Assembly (NCBI RefSeq): GCF_021130785.1
Contig: NW_025778001.1
Span: 1 to 64,000, forward strand
Length of the DNA stretch: 64,000 bases
Source of the DNA: Homalodisca vitripennis
Lineage: Eukaryota; Arthropoda; Insecta; Hemiptera; Cicadellidae
Direction of reading: 5' to 3'
The notes under the pieces were generated by a model. The model saw only the letters and a list, made by a program, of their open reading frames with translations, did not search any database and was not told where the DNA came from. The translations under genes were made by a program, and so were the position numbers. Shown one piece after another: positions 1 to 13,289 of the stretch. Each line of letters begins with the position of its first letter. Within the stretch, counting starts at the first letter, position 1.

Positions 1-215
1 TTTTTAAGTTTTACGTAAAAAATTTGATTCTGGCTACTTGCCCCCAAATTTTAAGGTTTAGCACAAAATAAAAATATCATTTCAATACAAAACAATGCGA
101 TCTAAAAAAAAAGGTTCAGGGGAACATTCTATTCCGATTGACTATATATTACTACGTTACCGAGTGACTACAACCCCCCTAGGTAATGGCTGAGCGTTAG
201 CAAAAAGTCAATAGT

Positions 216-245
216 ATAATAATAATAATAAATAAATTTATTTCT
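216..245 (-). repeat. Simple-repeat 3' tail of the LINE
   Basis: On the plus strand this is a run of AAT/AAAT units. On the element's own strand it is an ATT-repeat tail directly after an AATAAA-like polyadenylation signal, which marks the 3' end of the retrotransposon. Confidence 0.6.
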
Positions 246-829
246 CAAAACAACAAATATGTTACAAATCATGCTAAACATTGTACACTGGCACAATGCA
301 ATACATAACATACATAACAATAAAATTAAAACAATGCCAAGCAGATCCTATAAAATTAATATATATCAAGTTACAATGCATAATATAATATTAATTATGA
401 CAAATAGACTCCTCCAAGGCACAGCTGATTGGAGGTCTTACTGAATTTATTTTACAAATGGCTGATCTAATTTTCAAATTACATATAGAATGAAAAATAA
501 TTTCTCCAAAACCAACAAAGTTTACTCATAAAAAAATACACACTTTCAATTAATAATTTGTATTTCTTTAAAGCCCATACAAATATTATAAACCATTAAA
601 CAAAAATATCTAGTTTCATGAATAAACAAAACTGTTCTATGTTTTACCCTACAACAAAACAAAAATCAACCTTAAAACTTGATTTTTATGTACATAAAAT
701 ATTAATATGCAAACCTTTATATTTTATAAGTTTAAATAATGTATAAACAAAAAATAACGTATATCCATATCAGAAGATTTTACATTTTTATCTGCCATAA
801 TCTTTAAAAACAAAAACTTTTACTGTATT

Positions 830-2960
830 ATCTCAAATAATATTTCAGTCTATATTTTCAATTTCAACAACCACTGTCTTAATTTAGAGCTGAATTTAGT
901 TAAAGAATTGACGTAGCGAATGCGATTAGGTAATTTATTAAATATTCTTGGCGCCAAAAAAAATTATAGCTTTTAGTAAAAAATGTGTTTGATGGCCTAG
1001 GTACACATACATCTGACGCATTTCTTAATTTTGATCTGTAATCATTTAAATCTGTACTATTCCTGCTACGACGATAAAATATTTTCAAGACTTTATAAAT
1101 ATACGCATGTCTTACTGGTAGTATTTTTAATTGATAAAATAAAGGAAAACTTGCTTCAGTTATATTTCTTCGTAAAATTAGCCTAACGAAATGTTTTTGA
1201 ATAATAAACAAGGATTTTGTGTTAGTTTTATAAGTCCCTCCCAACATGAAATTCCATATTCCAGTCTACTATGCACCAGTGAAAAATATATCATTCTTAG
1301 TGTATCATTATCGCACATGTTTCGTAAAAAATAAAATAGTCTCAAAACATTATTTAATTTTTTCTTTAAATCTAATATATGTTTTTTCCATGACAAATCC
1401 TTATCTAAAATTATTCCTAAAATATTTAATACTGTCAGTAATTTTTACTTCAATACATTTATTATTACAATATACACTCCTACTACAATGCAATCAATAC
1501 AGTGTAGAATAATCCTATTTGTTAAATGATTACCTCCCTTAAATTAAAATTTAAATAATTTGTTTTAGCGTACTTAAGATCATATTATTTTTAGTGAACC
1601 ACCACTGTATAGCTTGAAGATCTAGGTTCATATTCTACTCTACATCAGCCCATGTTTCTCCAACGTAAGAGAAAGCAGTATCATCAGCGAAAAAAGTTAC
1701 TTTTCCAACAAATCTTGCGCTACATAAATCATTAATATATATTAAAAAAGAACTGCAACCCAAAACAGAACCTGTGGAACTCCAAACTTAACTTCACGTA
1801 AATCGCTAAGCACTCTATTCAACTTTACACGCTGTGTTTCTTCTTAAATATAACTTTTGAACCAGTTTAAAAACAACTCCCCTAATTCCACACCTATATA
1901 GTTTTTGCAGTAATATATCATGATTCACCATATCAAATGCTTTAGTTATATCTAGGAACAGGCCGCTTACCTTTTTTCCATTATTTATCCCATCTGAGAC
2001 CTCTCCCATAAATTTTAAAAGAGCCGACTCTGTATTTAAACCCTGCCTGAAACCAAATTGATTAGAACTAAAAAAGTTATGTTTTTCTTAAAATGTAATT
2101 AACTGTTTTCTTTATAATATTTTTAATTATCTTAGAGAATGAAGTGATTAGAAGGGATTATTGGTCTATAATTATGCTGTGTTTAGTTTTGATTCTTTTT
2201 TATGAATAGGAATTACCACAGCCCCCTTCAATTTTTTCTGGGAAAACACACCTGATTGAAAACTTAAATTTATAATATACGGTTAGTACTTTACCTAATT
2301 TCTGTTGAATGTTTCTTAATAATTTGAGAACTAATGCCATCAATCCCAGGTTGCCTGTATGGTTTTTTAAAGAAGCTTATCACATATGAGTACTTCCTGC
2401 TCTAGGAACCGGGACTTAAGAACATTCGACTGCGTAATAATGTGTTGTTCACTAAAAAACATTTTTTAGATGCCACGTCATTTAAATTATTTGGTGTTGC
2501 ATTGCTATTGATTAGAACACAGATTTTCAGCTATTGAGAAAAATATTTATTAAATTCGTTAGCTACTATATTTTGGTTATTTTCACATTTAATTATTTAT
2601 CTCCAAAATAATTGGAGTAAAAGTTTTATATTGCTGTCCCGTTACTTCATTTAAAATATTCCATGTTTCTTTTGAATTGCCTTTATTATTTTTGGAAAAG
2701 ATTACGATAATAATTATTTTTATAATATTCTAATATCTGATTGCAGTTTGTTTCTATATTCTCTTAAAATGTTTCTTAGATAAGCAAGTCATTGTAAGGT
2801 TCAACTTGTACTCTCTTAAATAACAAGTTTCCCTCGTTTTAATGCGCTTACAAATTAATTCATCAATCCATGGCTTTAATCTTTTTATTTTAAAATGTCT
2901 TTCTCTACTTAATTTTTTACTCTTACATTATATAAAATAGCATTAAATAAAACTTATCGA
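830..2960 (-). pseudogene. Reverse transcriptase of non-LTR retrotransposon, frame-broken
   Basis: Read on the minus strand. At 2,850-2,890 is a basic stretch with KPWIDELI, typical of the region before the RT fingers. At 2,170-2,226 the frame reads KGAVVIPIHKKESKLNTA, the first RT block. At 1,815-2,009 an open stretch has LFLDITKAFDMVNHDIL, the block carrying the first catalytic Asp (F-L-D). At 1,748-1,795 is a GVPQ block, and at 1,670-1,700 is FFADDTAF, the catalytic ADD box. Two overlapping open stretches (1,178-1,396 and 900-1,247) carry the thumb-like C-terminal region, including WKKHILDL, SLVHSRLEYGISCW and the IQKHFVRLILRR segment. Catalytic residues are visible but are split among frames, so no intact enzyme is encoded as the sequence stands. 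Confidence 0.85.
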
Positions 2961-5160
2961 ATGCATTGGAAGCATTGCGTTCATTATAAACTTCAGACCA
3001 CTCAGCTTAACTTAATAAACTATCGAGTTGTGCATGATCAATGCGATGCGAGGGGTGCGGTTTGGTCCACTTGCGTGACCTTGACCAACTGCTGTTCCTC
3101 GCTTCGCAGGGCCAAACAGCTGAATAAACCAATGGATCCGTGATATGACAGTCGATAACTTCAGCTGTCACTGTTATGTTATTTCTGTTTTTTACCTCGT
3201 GGAACAAATACGTGGTCAATGCACGTTGTTGATACGTCTGTAATTCGGGTAAGTTTATTTATTAATGATTGACGACCATTTAACCGCTAATTTTGTTTTT
3301 ATATTCTCCTGTGATATTATTATCGGTCTAATACAAGTATATATTCATATCTCCCACAAATTAAATAGGTTAGTGCATGATTTTACATCTTTGTGAGACA
3401 AGTAGGTGTTTAGATCATTAATAAATGAATTCGGGAGTCTTGTTCGCTGTAACCTATATACATTAAGTATTTTAAAATATAAACCGGAACATTTCAAATT
3501 GATATTTATAGTACATCAGCAGAGTTATATTTAATCTGTCCTCAGGGGTAATGTCAACCAATGCATTTTATGTACAAAGGACAGCTACTCCTTCAAGACC
3601 TGATTTGGTCATTTGTTATTGGAAAATATGAATTATTAAAATATCCCGGAAGGTGATATAACACACTGACTTCAGAACTAATGTATCCAAAATTTCAGGT
3701 TAAAATAATTAAATTTTAGGTTGGTGATTTAAAAATTGACCATTTCTGCAATAAGTTATATCAAAATTTGCTCTTAAACTTTCTAATGTTTTGGATGAAC
3801 TAAGGGACAAAATCCCCAGTATCCTTATCAAGAGAATTTATGTCTTCATAATACTGCGAAATGATCCTGCCTTTCATACAACTAAATACACAAAAACCTA
3901 TTTCGATATCTTATTAACGGCAAAATGTAGAGTCTACTTATACACTACACTCACAAAACATAAATACTTAAATTACACTCCAGAACTATAAAACACTTAC
4001 ATTACAATCTAGATTCTGCAGTTGGCATTTTACAAAAACAGTTAATGGTGCATTAGTCCCTCCATTCCTTAGATATATTTTTCCACTTCTTACCCACAAC
4101 CATTTTGTACTCTTTTTTATCTTCACCTCTCTTGCCATAGTAAAACAAAACTCCTTTAATTACCGGGGGAGAGAGGAGTCATTATATAAATACTGGATTG
4201 TCTGTCTGTTACCTCTATAGTGCCTAGTTGAAAGCTTTTTTCCCTTTTCTTTTTTGAAGCAATGTTTTCTACATCTATTCTCCGGACAACTTTAACAATA
4301 ATACCTAGGAGGTCCCCTCCTGTTTTGGCCTTTCACACCCAGGATATGACAAATGTCAATCATTTGTTTGTAATGTCTCCATGCCAAGAGCTTCGGCCTA
4401 ACATTTTTAACCTTAGTTAATACATTTCCTTCATCACTAGCCAGGTACTCCCATGGATTTATAAGCAGTTTTTTTCTGGAATACTGCTCCATAACGCAGC
4501 ATCTAATCTACTAATATTAAGTGTAATTGAGTGCATTATTTATGTTCACCACTCACAAGAACCTCTAAAAAGAGAACCACGTGTGTTGTTAACACCCAGG
4601 TAACATTAACCCGCCTCCCCTCGGATTTTTCTCCGGTATGTACCGGATAATCTACCTGAGGTAAACTAAACCTTCTGATGTCTTATTAACCCTTGTAACT
4701 ATAAACCCCCTCCCCCCCGGGAATATACTGATCTGACCATATTAAAACCCCTGAGAAAAAACCCCTAATGGAGCTAAAAAGACACAGTGTCGGTTTATTA
4801 TTTATTTGCACTAAAAACGATGTATAATACATTGATCCCGGTGAATATCTTTTGTCCCAAGCATCTGTAAGAGCTAAACCAAAGGTCCTACTTCAAATCC
4901 AAAGGGTCAGAATCAAAAAACCAAAATTAAAAATTTTCCAATAAGAAAAATCAAGTCCATCGCTTGTTATCTAGTATCTCTCACGGTTAAACCCAACAAA
5001 AGGTCATAAACTTTGATTAAAAACTAGAAAATTCTTATAAAACAGGTCTAATTTAAACTCTCTGACACCTAATAAAATTCTCTGATTTTAACCTGTCACA
5101 AAAATTCCCGATTATCACCAGAATTTGGCCAAGACCCAAAAGGGGGCGAGTATAGGGCTT
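2961..5160. other. Non-coding AT-rich DNA, no gene recognised
   Basis: No open frame longer than about 70 codons and no recognisable protein. A GC-richer stretch at 3,010-3,130 has short open frames on both strands (60 and 70 codons), neither with a known motif. A 66-codon minus-strand frame at 4,292-4,492 (starting MEQYSRKKLLINPWEYLA) has a protein-like composition but no family was recognised. A C-rich stretch lies at about 4,690-4,720. Confidence 0.6.
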
Positions 5161-5235
5161 TATATATATACAACATATATATAAGTTATATAGATATATA
5201 TATATATATTAATATATTTGATATATATATATACG
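5161..5235. repeat. (TA)n microsatellite, interrupted
   Basis: Nearly pure TA/AT dinucleotides over about 75 bp with a few interruptions. It is self-complementary and likely length-variable. Confidence 0.9.
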
Positions 5236-7320
5236 TTTGAAATGGAGCCAGGAGTATATATACATGTCAATAATTCAAACACATTCTATAACAGAGTTCA
5301 CTAACCTAGACAATCTTGGCCCAAAGTTAAATTTTGATTTCATCGAACGTCGGTGCTTTCTCTTCGAGGACATTTTACTGCAAATACCAACAAAATTTCT
5401 GTTTTTATACCCCACATGCAATTGCTGAAGAGCTTAAAAAAGTCATAATAACTCAAAATCTGTGTTATTAAAGCCTATCTATAAAGTGGCAAGAAAATCT
5501 TTGTAGGTGTAGACCCCTTTACCATGTTAATCTTCAATCCAAAGGCCGATAACCAAAACACATTTTTATTTGGATTAATTTACACTTTAAACGTTTCATT
5601 GGACTATAGCAAATATATGGAAAATAGAGCTTGTCTGCAAATTAGTACGCATGTTGGTCAGCAAATAAGGATAAAGCATTATGTTTGTTTTTGCATGTCA
5701 AAAAGAGGGATACAAGAAAACATTATCACCCCACCCAGGCCATCTCGATGAAGGCCAAAAAATTATATAACTCTAAGTTTTATTGCTCCAATTTCTTTGT
5801 AAGTAAGGGGATGTGGTTTTTTTGTTAAAGCTGCATTACGCCGTAATGATATCCTTTCCGTCAGTTGTATACAAAACTGAATACATGTCCTTATTCGACA
5901 TCTTAAAATCGAAGATTGAAACAGGAAATTTAAAAAACATCATTGAAAGAAGGGACCGTGTTTGTTTTTAGTTTCTGAATCCTCAACTTGTCTCTCATAC
6001 ATTTTTTAAATGATGTTTATTTAGACACTTAATTTAAATGACAAGTGCATTTCCTTTTTTTGTTTTCGTCCGCTCGGCATTGAGGGAAGAAAGAAAATAG
6101 TAATAAAATGTTCTCTTTTTAGCAAAAGTTAACAGATTTTCTGTCTCCTCTTTTCGATTTTTCTTCAGAGTTTGTCTGGTTTTGCCAAGGGTATTAGAAA
6201 ATGTTTTTCAGCACGCTTCCTTGAAATTTGATGGTTGTTAAAGAAAAGCCTTTTGGGCCACACAGGATACGTTTATAGCACTTTTTTGGATTCCTGATTA
6301 AAAACTTTGGTTTGAAAGTTGTTTTTGAATAATTGTTCTCCAGTTTCCGGTCTTCTTCGTTCTTAATGGAACGAGTTTCCATGTATTTGTATATAAATTA
6401 AAAATTACATTTTGGCCGATTTGATAAGTTGCTATTAGCGTGGAAATCTTGCTTGTGAAACTGTATCAAAATCACACATTTTCAGTGTTCTACATTTTTA
6501 AAACCGGACTTTGTATATGTGCTTGTATTTGCACGAAGGGGACCGTTGGGACAAATCATTTGGAGCATATCTAGCAAAAAATAAACGTGGAAATTACGTG
6601 CCTATTTAAAACAATCAAAATTAATTTGAAAAAACGCAGAAGGCTATAATACATATTATTATTTTAATATAATGTAAATTACACACAACATATATAAAAG
6701 TGAACTGGAGGAAGTTTAAAGTCCGCTTAACTTGAGGAAGAATCACTAAATGATTAAGATTATATTTTAACATGTAATATTGGCTGTTGCAGCAACCATA
6801 AGATACCACTCAACATGGTTATATTTTAATAGGACCTATCTCTTATGTATCTAGATCCGGATTGCACTATTATCAGGTTTAAGGCTAGTAGTTAGTAACG
6901 TAAATTTTGAGGTTATTATTTATAGCCTTACATCATTAGAAAGCTCAACTCATGACTATACATCAAGAACCTGTAGAATAAAATTCAAGGAGGGACCTGC
7001 AATAATTTAGCTAATGAACTTTTATTTGTCAGTTAGACTTACATGAGTTTTTTTACTTTACATTGTCACTTCTCTGGTTGGCGAATTTGTTTTTCGGGCC
7101 TTATTTAGAGTGACAGGTGACACTTCAGTTGGAATTTTATCTATTATTTTAACACCTAAACTGTATAAAGCTACAAGCTAAAATGAAAAGCTTAATAAAG
7201 AACAATATAGCACCAATTGCTATCTACTATTAAAGACAAAGTTACCACTTCCGCAAGCAACTATTTATATTCATTTATATTTATTTATGGTCATGTTGCA
7301 TATGGTATTACCGGAGCAAC
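5236..7320. other. Non-coding AT-rich DNA, nothing recognised
   Basis: Only short open frames (60-75 codons) are present. None has a recognisable motif, codon bias or neighbouring frame fragments that would join into a known domain. Confidence 0.6.
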
Positions 7321-7653
7321 TTACTGTAAAGTTGCTTTGGTAATGTAATTGGATGACGGTTTCATTTTTGGATTTTTTGAAACATAGATTACTTGTCTAT
7401 GTTTCTCGCTCCAAGTAAATAAATTAATATTAGATGTGATCACATGAGCCAGATTAGTGAGATCTGATTGGAAGTTATAGAGTTTGCTCTCTTTGATTCC
7501 AACCTTTGGAGATATATTGTACTTTTTGACTTCGAACACTGTTCTAAGCTTCTTTACATGCCTTACAATATTTTTAGTTAGTGTTTCTGCATCCTGGTTT
7601 AATATAAAATCGATAAATGGTTGTGGTGGTATGTATAACTCAACATCGCGCAA
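7321..7653 (-). CDS. Unrecognised 110-codon ORF
   Basis: An uninterrupted frame of 110 codons starting MRDVELYIPPQPFIDF. That is long for DNA of this composition. The residue composition is balanced (charged, aromatic and hydrophobic residues mixed) and does not look like a translated simple repeat. It has no signal peptide, membrane segment or motif I can name. It could be an exon of a host gene, a relic of a transposon, or chance. No splice partners or flanking fragments could be joined to it. The opposite strand carries a 60-codon shadow frame. Confidence 0.25.
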   Translation of the reverse strand: MRDVELYIPPQPFIDFILNQDAETLTKNIVRHVKKLRTVFEVKKYNISPKVGIKESKLYNFQSDLTNLAHVITSNINLFTWSEKHRQVIYVSKNPKMKPSSNYITKATLQ

Positions 7654-7666
7654 ATGTGGATATTGA

Positions 7667-9118
7667 TACTAGTGGGCCCAATTACATAATTTTGTTATTT
7701 CATTTACACCTAGATTTGATCTTTTACTGTAAACTGAAATTAATGAACAAAAAATGGCTTTTTATAGTTCCTTAGTGTAAATGTGCCAAAAACAAAATAA
7801 CCCAAACGGTATAAAAATCTAAAAAACATTCCTGCAAACAGCTGAAATTAAATATCACGTTGACATTATCTGTTCCGCTGATTTAATTTTTGATACTAGA
7901 AGTAGCCGCCAGTGTAAGTGAAAGAAGGTGGCTCATGTTGTATGGATGAAGCGGAACGATGAACTGATACACTCTGGCGACGGTTATTATTTCATTATAT
8001 GAGCAGCAATATCTGGCCTGCGTTTCTAAACACTTTTAAAAAGGTATCTAATATACTGTACTCTGTTTTCCACTGCTGTGGATATTTTTATGAAGTGAAT
8101 TAAAATATGAAATCAATTCAAATCGCCAGAACCATAAACTTTATAAACTATATGTAGTAAACATCACCAAAAATAAAGGGCTAGAAAATTACAAAATATA
8201 AACGTCTTGAATGAGCAGTCCGACTTATTTTTTTTTAATTCCATTCTAATTTTAACTGCTCTTTGCTTATTCTGGATTTTCAATTCAGCTGTGTTCTAAT
8301 GACGCTATTTTAAAATGAGAGTTTGAAATTCAGGAATTCAAACAATTTGTTTTTACGCAATAAAAATATATAATTAAACAATAATTTTTTTTGATTTTCA
8401 GACGTAGCAAGAGATAATTTAATTAACATATTTTGGTATCTTCCCAAACTAACCTTCTGTTTTACTCTCAATAAAATTTTTTTATTACTTTATTAGCATT
8501 TATGATTAAAATATATATTAAAATTATTAATCCTAATAGATTAAAAGTAAATAATGTTCACTATCGTTGAAAATAGACAGGATAATAGTTTAAAAGTTCA
8601 TTATGCTGTTATAAAATTTACTCATACAGGTGATTACATTTCAAAGGTTATTTCAATTAATACTTTACAACTTTAGAGAATAAAGACGGTTTTCGCTTGT
8701 TTAAAGACCAGTGGGTTGTAGCAAGGAGATATTAAAAAAGAAACAAATCCAAGCCTATATTTATACCAGGGATCTTAATAATGTCCATTTACAATTCCAA
8801 TATAATTTACGGCTGTATAATTTACGGGTAAAAGGAAAACAAATTAACAAGGCAGTTTTACATGTATAGTATTATTAGGTTCAGGATTATAAAGTTAGAT
8901 AACTTGCTTAAGCGTTTTTAAAATGGTTGAAGGATGAAAATAGGCCATTATTAGTTGCTTCAGTATCTGCATTATGTTTTAACTTCCCTAGGAGAGTTCT
9001 CTTTTGGCTGGTTTATACTATCTATTTGGACCTACACCTATAGCAGAAATCGATGTGTTTACTTTCATCAGAGCTACTATATAGATGACCAGGAGCGAAA
9101 CATCGCTAAACACATACG
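7667..9118. other. Non-coding AT-rich DNA, nothing recognised
   Basis: No frame of note before the 106-codon plus-strand frame at 8,955-9,275. That frame runs through a local short tandem duplication and has no recognised domain, so it is treated as chance. Confidence 0.55.
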
Positions 9119-9170
9119 TCATATCAGGGTTGCAAAGATATCAGGGTTGCAAATTATATCAGGGTGCAAA
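9119..9170. repeat. Short tandem repeat, about 3 units
   Basis: The unit ATATCAGGGTTGCAAA occurs three times in a row with small changes (spacing about 18-21 bp). Confidence 0.7.
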
Positions 9171-9330
9171 GTTTTGAACAATAGGTCTAGTCTACTGTAT
9201 AGGAAGAGTGTTGGAGTGGTTAAAGCTAAAAACATGAGACAACTTCTATTACCAACTTTGACTGGAGGAGGATGAACAAAGCTAGCCTTGCGTTCTTCCA
9301 AAGTGACATGACTGATATATACTAGATATA

Positions 9331-9637
9331 CACTTCGGTAACTCTACTACTGGGATCGTGACAGGAGAAGGCTTCAGCCACGAATCTTACACATCCTGAA
9401 AATCCTATCACTCCGGTAACTCTACTCATGGGATTATACAGGAGAAGGCTTCAAACACATCCTGAAAATCCTATCACTCCGGTAACTCTACTCATGGGAT
9501 TATGACAGGAGAAGGCTTCACCACGAATGAAACACATCCTGAAAATCCTATCACTCCGGTAACTATACTCATGGATTATGACAGGAGAAGGCTCCAACCT
9601 CGTATCATACACACCCTGAAAATCCTGTCACTCCGGA
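9331..9637. repeat. Minisatellite, four copies of 66-78 bp
   Basis: Four head-to-tail copies begin at 9,331, 9,409, 9,475 and 9,552, each starting CACTCCGGTAACT (first copy CACTTCGG). Each contains GACAGGAGAAGGCT near the middle and ends with CATCCTGAAAATCCT or a close variant. A fifth partial copy starts at 9,629. Copy lengths are about 78, 66, 77 and 77 bp; the short one has lost part of its centre. The repeat is GC-richer than its surroundings and has no long open frame. Confidence 0.9.
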
Positions 9638-10151
9638 AGCAAGCGCAAAGATCCTTGTGGAACTAAGTGCATTGAGAGCTTCTTGTCCTTAAGTGACTAA
9701 ATAAGCAGTCACAAATATATTATTGTTTAGAAAAGAAAAACAAAAATGTATTTACGAGATACATACTCAAGTATCAATAGGTAACATATCGGGAGTTTAT
9801 ATGTTGTTGTACAAAATATTTCATTCTACTTTCAAAATGTATGAAAGGTGGGAGGTATAATGCCAAATTATTTTGATAACTGCTATGAATTACAAGGCTA
9901 ATCGTAAAATGAATAAAACTTATTAAACGATTGGTAAAGTTTATGATACACATCCTTTTTAATTTATAATTTTAAATAATTCTACGTTAAATAAAGTACT
10001 ACATTTAAAGTACGTAAATTTGTCACTATTGCATGTAGTAAAACATAGCTCCACAACTTATGTCCCGACCTTATATACGATAACACTCATATATACATTA
10101 ACCTCAATTGGACCGGCCCCAAGACTACTACTGACCTAGTTGTATAACAGA

Positions 10152-10337
10152 TATAAATACGGCCGTGACTCTGAACTATGTGAAGTTATCAGTGCATAAA
10201 CAGTAAATATGTTGTTCAACTACATACTCTATAAGCGTCAGTTTCAATCTTGGTATGTTCTGAATTCCTCTATAACACAAATAGGAGGTTTAAATATTCA
10301 AGGACCTCAAAAACTTGAAATAACTTATTCAACATAA
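10152..10337 (+). promoter_or_regulatory. Possible TATA/initiator with small ORF
   Basis: TATAAATAC at 10,152 is followed by an arthropod-type initiator ATCAGT at 10,188-10,193. An ATG at 10,209 opens a 42-codon frame (MLFNYILYKRQF...). The TATA-to-initiator distance, about 39 bp, is longer than the usual 30 or so. The peptide is unrecognised and has no clear signal peptide. In AT-rich DNA this can arise by chance. Confidence 0.2.
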
Positions 10338-10994
10338 ATACGTACAAAACAGTGCATTTATTTTTCACGTAATTATTTAAGCAAACCATCATGAGGAGTA
10401 TTACTAATGGAAAGAAACATGAGAATCGTGAACATGCAGATTACATGCAGATTACATGTATTACAAATGAGTACTAAATAACGTAAATAATAATATTATT
10501 ACAATAAGAGAGGTGAAAATCTAATTCTTTTTTCTTGATGGTCTAATAACATTTACGTACGTTAGAATTTGGTAAACCTTGTAAAACTGTCAATAATAGT
10601 AATAATTTTTTTATTATTTACGTATCCTCAGAAATTTCACGAGAAACGTATTTTTAACATTCCCAGAGAAGGGTAACAGATTTAATTTATAATCTAGTAT
10701 TATAAACAAAAACTTTCAGATTTTAATAAACTATGGAAGCCATATTCATTCTTTAGTTCGGGTAAACAAAATTAACTAATTCATATACCAATTCTTAAAC
10801 TCATGTAGATGAATAAGAAGGTCATGCCCTCATAACTTGTTATTCTCTTCCGAATAAATAAAATTAAATAGAATAGCGATACATACTAGAATTGTTTAAA
10901 TATTATATTTTATAATGAAACTGACTTTAGTTTTTACTAATTTTGAATCGATTGGAAATAATGCAATTGAAAATATATAGAAAATATATTCAGT

Positions 10995-11023
10995 AATATA
11001 TATATATATATAATATATATAAA
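10995..11023. repeat. (TA)n microsatellite
   Basis: About 29 bp of TA/AT repeats. Confidence 0.85.
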
Positions 11024-11810
11024 TAGGTAAGAAATGCTACAGAGATATACAACTATCTAATCGGATAGTTTTTATCAAGTCAAACTCTCCGGTATAATGT
11101 ATGCATGGTGCCAAAGCTGAGTTTAAACTTGTCAAATAAAACACATATACTGTATATATCAATAGGTTCCTTTCAAGCTAACTGTTCTAAAAAAACGTCT
11201 AGTTTCCTGACAGCTATATAATATCTGTTTCCCTGTGTTTTTCAACCCTAACTACGAATCAAACTTGTCAAAAGGTTCGCAAATATCTGCCAATAAAATT
11301 ACACACTATTTTTCTAGTTACATTTCAAGTTAAGTTTTCGACATCCGTGATTGAAAAGTGGACCAATGTTGTCTTATTCTGATATATAGAATAAATATAA
11401 ATGACAATTTTCGTCCAACTCTGGTTCCGCTAAGGTTTTGTTTTAACTTAGTAATCAAAACAGCCAAACAGATTATACATACAAATATTCTTTAAACATC
11501 CAACAGTAAATCTTCAAAAAAATGGTTGAAACTCACTGGGATGATTTATATGAAAAATCCTTGAACCATATAAATATAGCTTTCATATTAATAGTTCTGG
11601 GACACTACATTCTGCAAAATGTTTGTTATGTTTTTGAAGGGTAAGATGATTGGAGTTATAAACAACGGGTAATTTTTGTAAAATATTAAAAAAATATTTA
11701 TTTGACTCTTATCTTTATATTTATCTACTTTAAATATGTATGAATAAATCATATAAACTTGTTTTAAATATTACTATCAGAATCAAACATTATATAAATT
11801 TATTCTAATT

Positions 11811-11875
11811 ATATACATATATATTATATATATAAATATATATTATATATATATATATATATATATTTTATATAA
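11811..11875. repeat. (TA)n microsatellite
   Basis: About 65 bp of TA/AT repeats with occasional AA interruptions. Confidence 0.9.
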
Positions 11876-12885
11876 TGTCTCTTTTGTTTAGAAAATTATA
11901 TTAGAAAATAAATTCAAAACTGGTGTCAACAAAAATAATTTAAAATTTACTTTTTTAACTATGCATTGCAATAAGAGATATTTTTTTTGCTTTGATCTAT
12001 AAGAAGAGACTCTTTAAATCCAAAGGTAATATATAGATATTATTTATGAAATTTGTACTTTAAAACGCCAAGACAAGGTGGATAAAACAGTAAAAAAAAG
12101 AAAATACATTTTATTTCCAGCCATAACAAACAAATAACACATCCATAGTAAACTAAGTATGGAAAATTATGTTATTAATTAATACATATACAAATAAACA
12201 TTGTGCGTTTCCCTCAGATTGAAAGAGAGGAGAGAGTTGGGACTGAATACAATCCTTTACACAAAAGTTAAAATTATACAGTCTAGAGTACAAAAAACCC
12301 ATTGTCCAGTAAATAATACTGTTGAATAGCTGTTTATTTGGCCATTACGCACAACAGTACAATTAAATATGTTAATATCATGTTAATAGTATAAACATAC
12401 AAATAAACTATAAAATGTAAACTTGAGTCCTATAAGTGGCTTAAAATAAAAAATTTAAAAATATAATGTAAATCTACATTACACAACAGATTTTGTAAAT
12501 ATCCTGTGAGGACGTGAAGTGGTAGGGCGGTCATATGTTATGTATGCCAGCTGGACTCGATATTGGTCCACCGTCGCAGAAGCGAACAACGATCCTATGT
12601 TCAGGGAATGCCAAATGGCCAGTATTGTCATAGTAATCTATACACTTCGTTTTTGAATACAAATCTATTTTTTTCTCAATTATTGATACAAAACCTGGCA
12701 ATGTTTCTAAACATGTGTTTTATTTTAATGATTTAGTAAAACATTATTTATTCAACTTCATAAATGCGTTGTTTTTAAGAAAGAAAAATGAGAAACATTA
12801 AAGACCTGTTGTACGAATATTTTATTCAGAATAGTGATGGCGTTTATACCATGAAGTGTTTCACACAAACTCTAAATCGTTTAAG

Positions 12886-12950
12886 TGTAATATATATTAA
12901 TATATATATAATATATATATATAAAATATAATATATAATTATATATATAA
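12886..12950. repeat. (TA)n microsatellite
   Basis: About 65 bp of TA/AT repeats with AA interruptions. Confidence 0.9.
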
Positions 12951-13289
12951 AGGTGAAAGGAAGTCAAATGTAATTACAGCTCGGCAATAAAAGAATAAAA
13001 ACCAAACGGAAATAGTATCCTTGTATAAAGGTGACCAAATATAATTGATAAAACATGTCTTTATTCCTCTTGCCAGGATATAGCAACTCTCAGAATTGAG
13101 TTTCCAATATTTTTTTTTAATAAACCATCACATTATTGAAACAAGACTAAACACAGAGAAAACAGTCCCAAATATATAATAATCCAAAAATACACATATC
13201 GTTTTACCTTATTTTTGGTGAAGATACTAGAGTTTCCTCATTTTGAATGTGCCCATTCAATGGGTTGGTTTAACAATTGAAAGAAGGAA

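Larger units (their letters stand above)
216..2960 (-). mobile_element. 5'-truncated non-LTR retrotransposon (CR1/Jockey-like)
   Basis: A single minus-strand element runs from about 2,960 down to a short ATT/TTA-repeat tail at 216-245. Seen directly: reverse-transcriptase blocks in the correct N-to-C order, then the conserved C-terminal region after the palm, then about 600 bp of non-coding 3' sequence ending next to an AATAAA-like signal and the repeat tail. Such an ordered domain set with a simple-repeat tail is typical of CR1/L2/Jockey-type LINEs. No endonuclease domain was recognised upstream of 2,960, so the copy appears 5'-truncated, as most LINE insertions are. Frames change several times and stops are present, so it is a dead copy or is affected by base-calling errors. 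Clade assignment is tentative. Confidence 0.85.
9638..13289. other. Non-coding AT-rich DNA with TA microsatellites
   Basis: No coding region recognised. Contains three TA-rich microsatellites (listed separately), a short direct duplication (GCAGATTACAT at about 10,437-10,460) and a small perfect inverted repeat at 11,051-11,070 (AACTATC / GATAGTT). A possible core promoter with a 42-codon frame at 10,152-10,337 is listed separately. Confidence 0.55.

Noticed and set aside
9350..9640. Four-copy repeat as a CRISPR-like array
   Set aside because: There is no short repeat with unique spacers; the whole 66-78 bp unit is repeated, and the context is eukaryotic.
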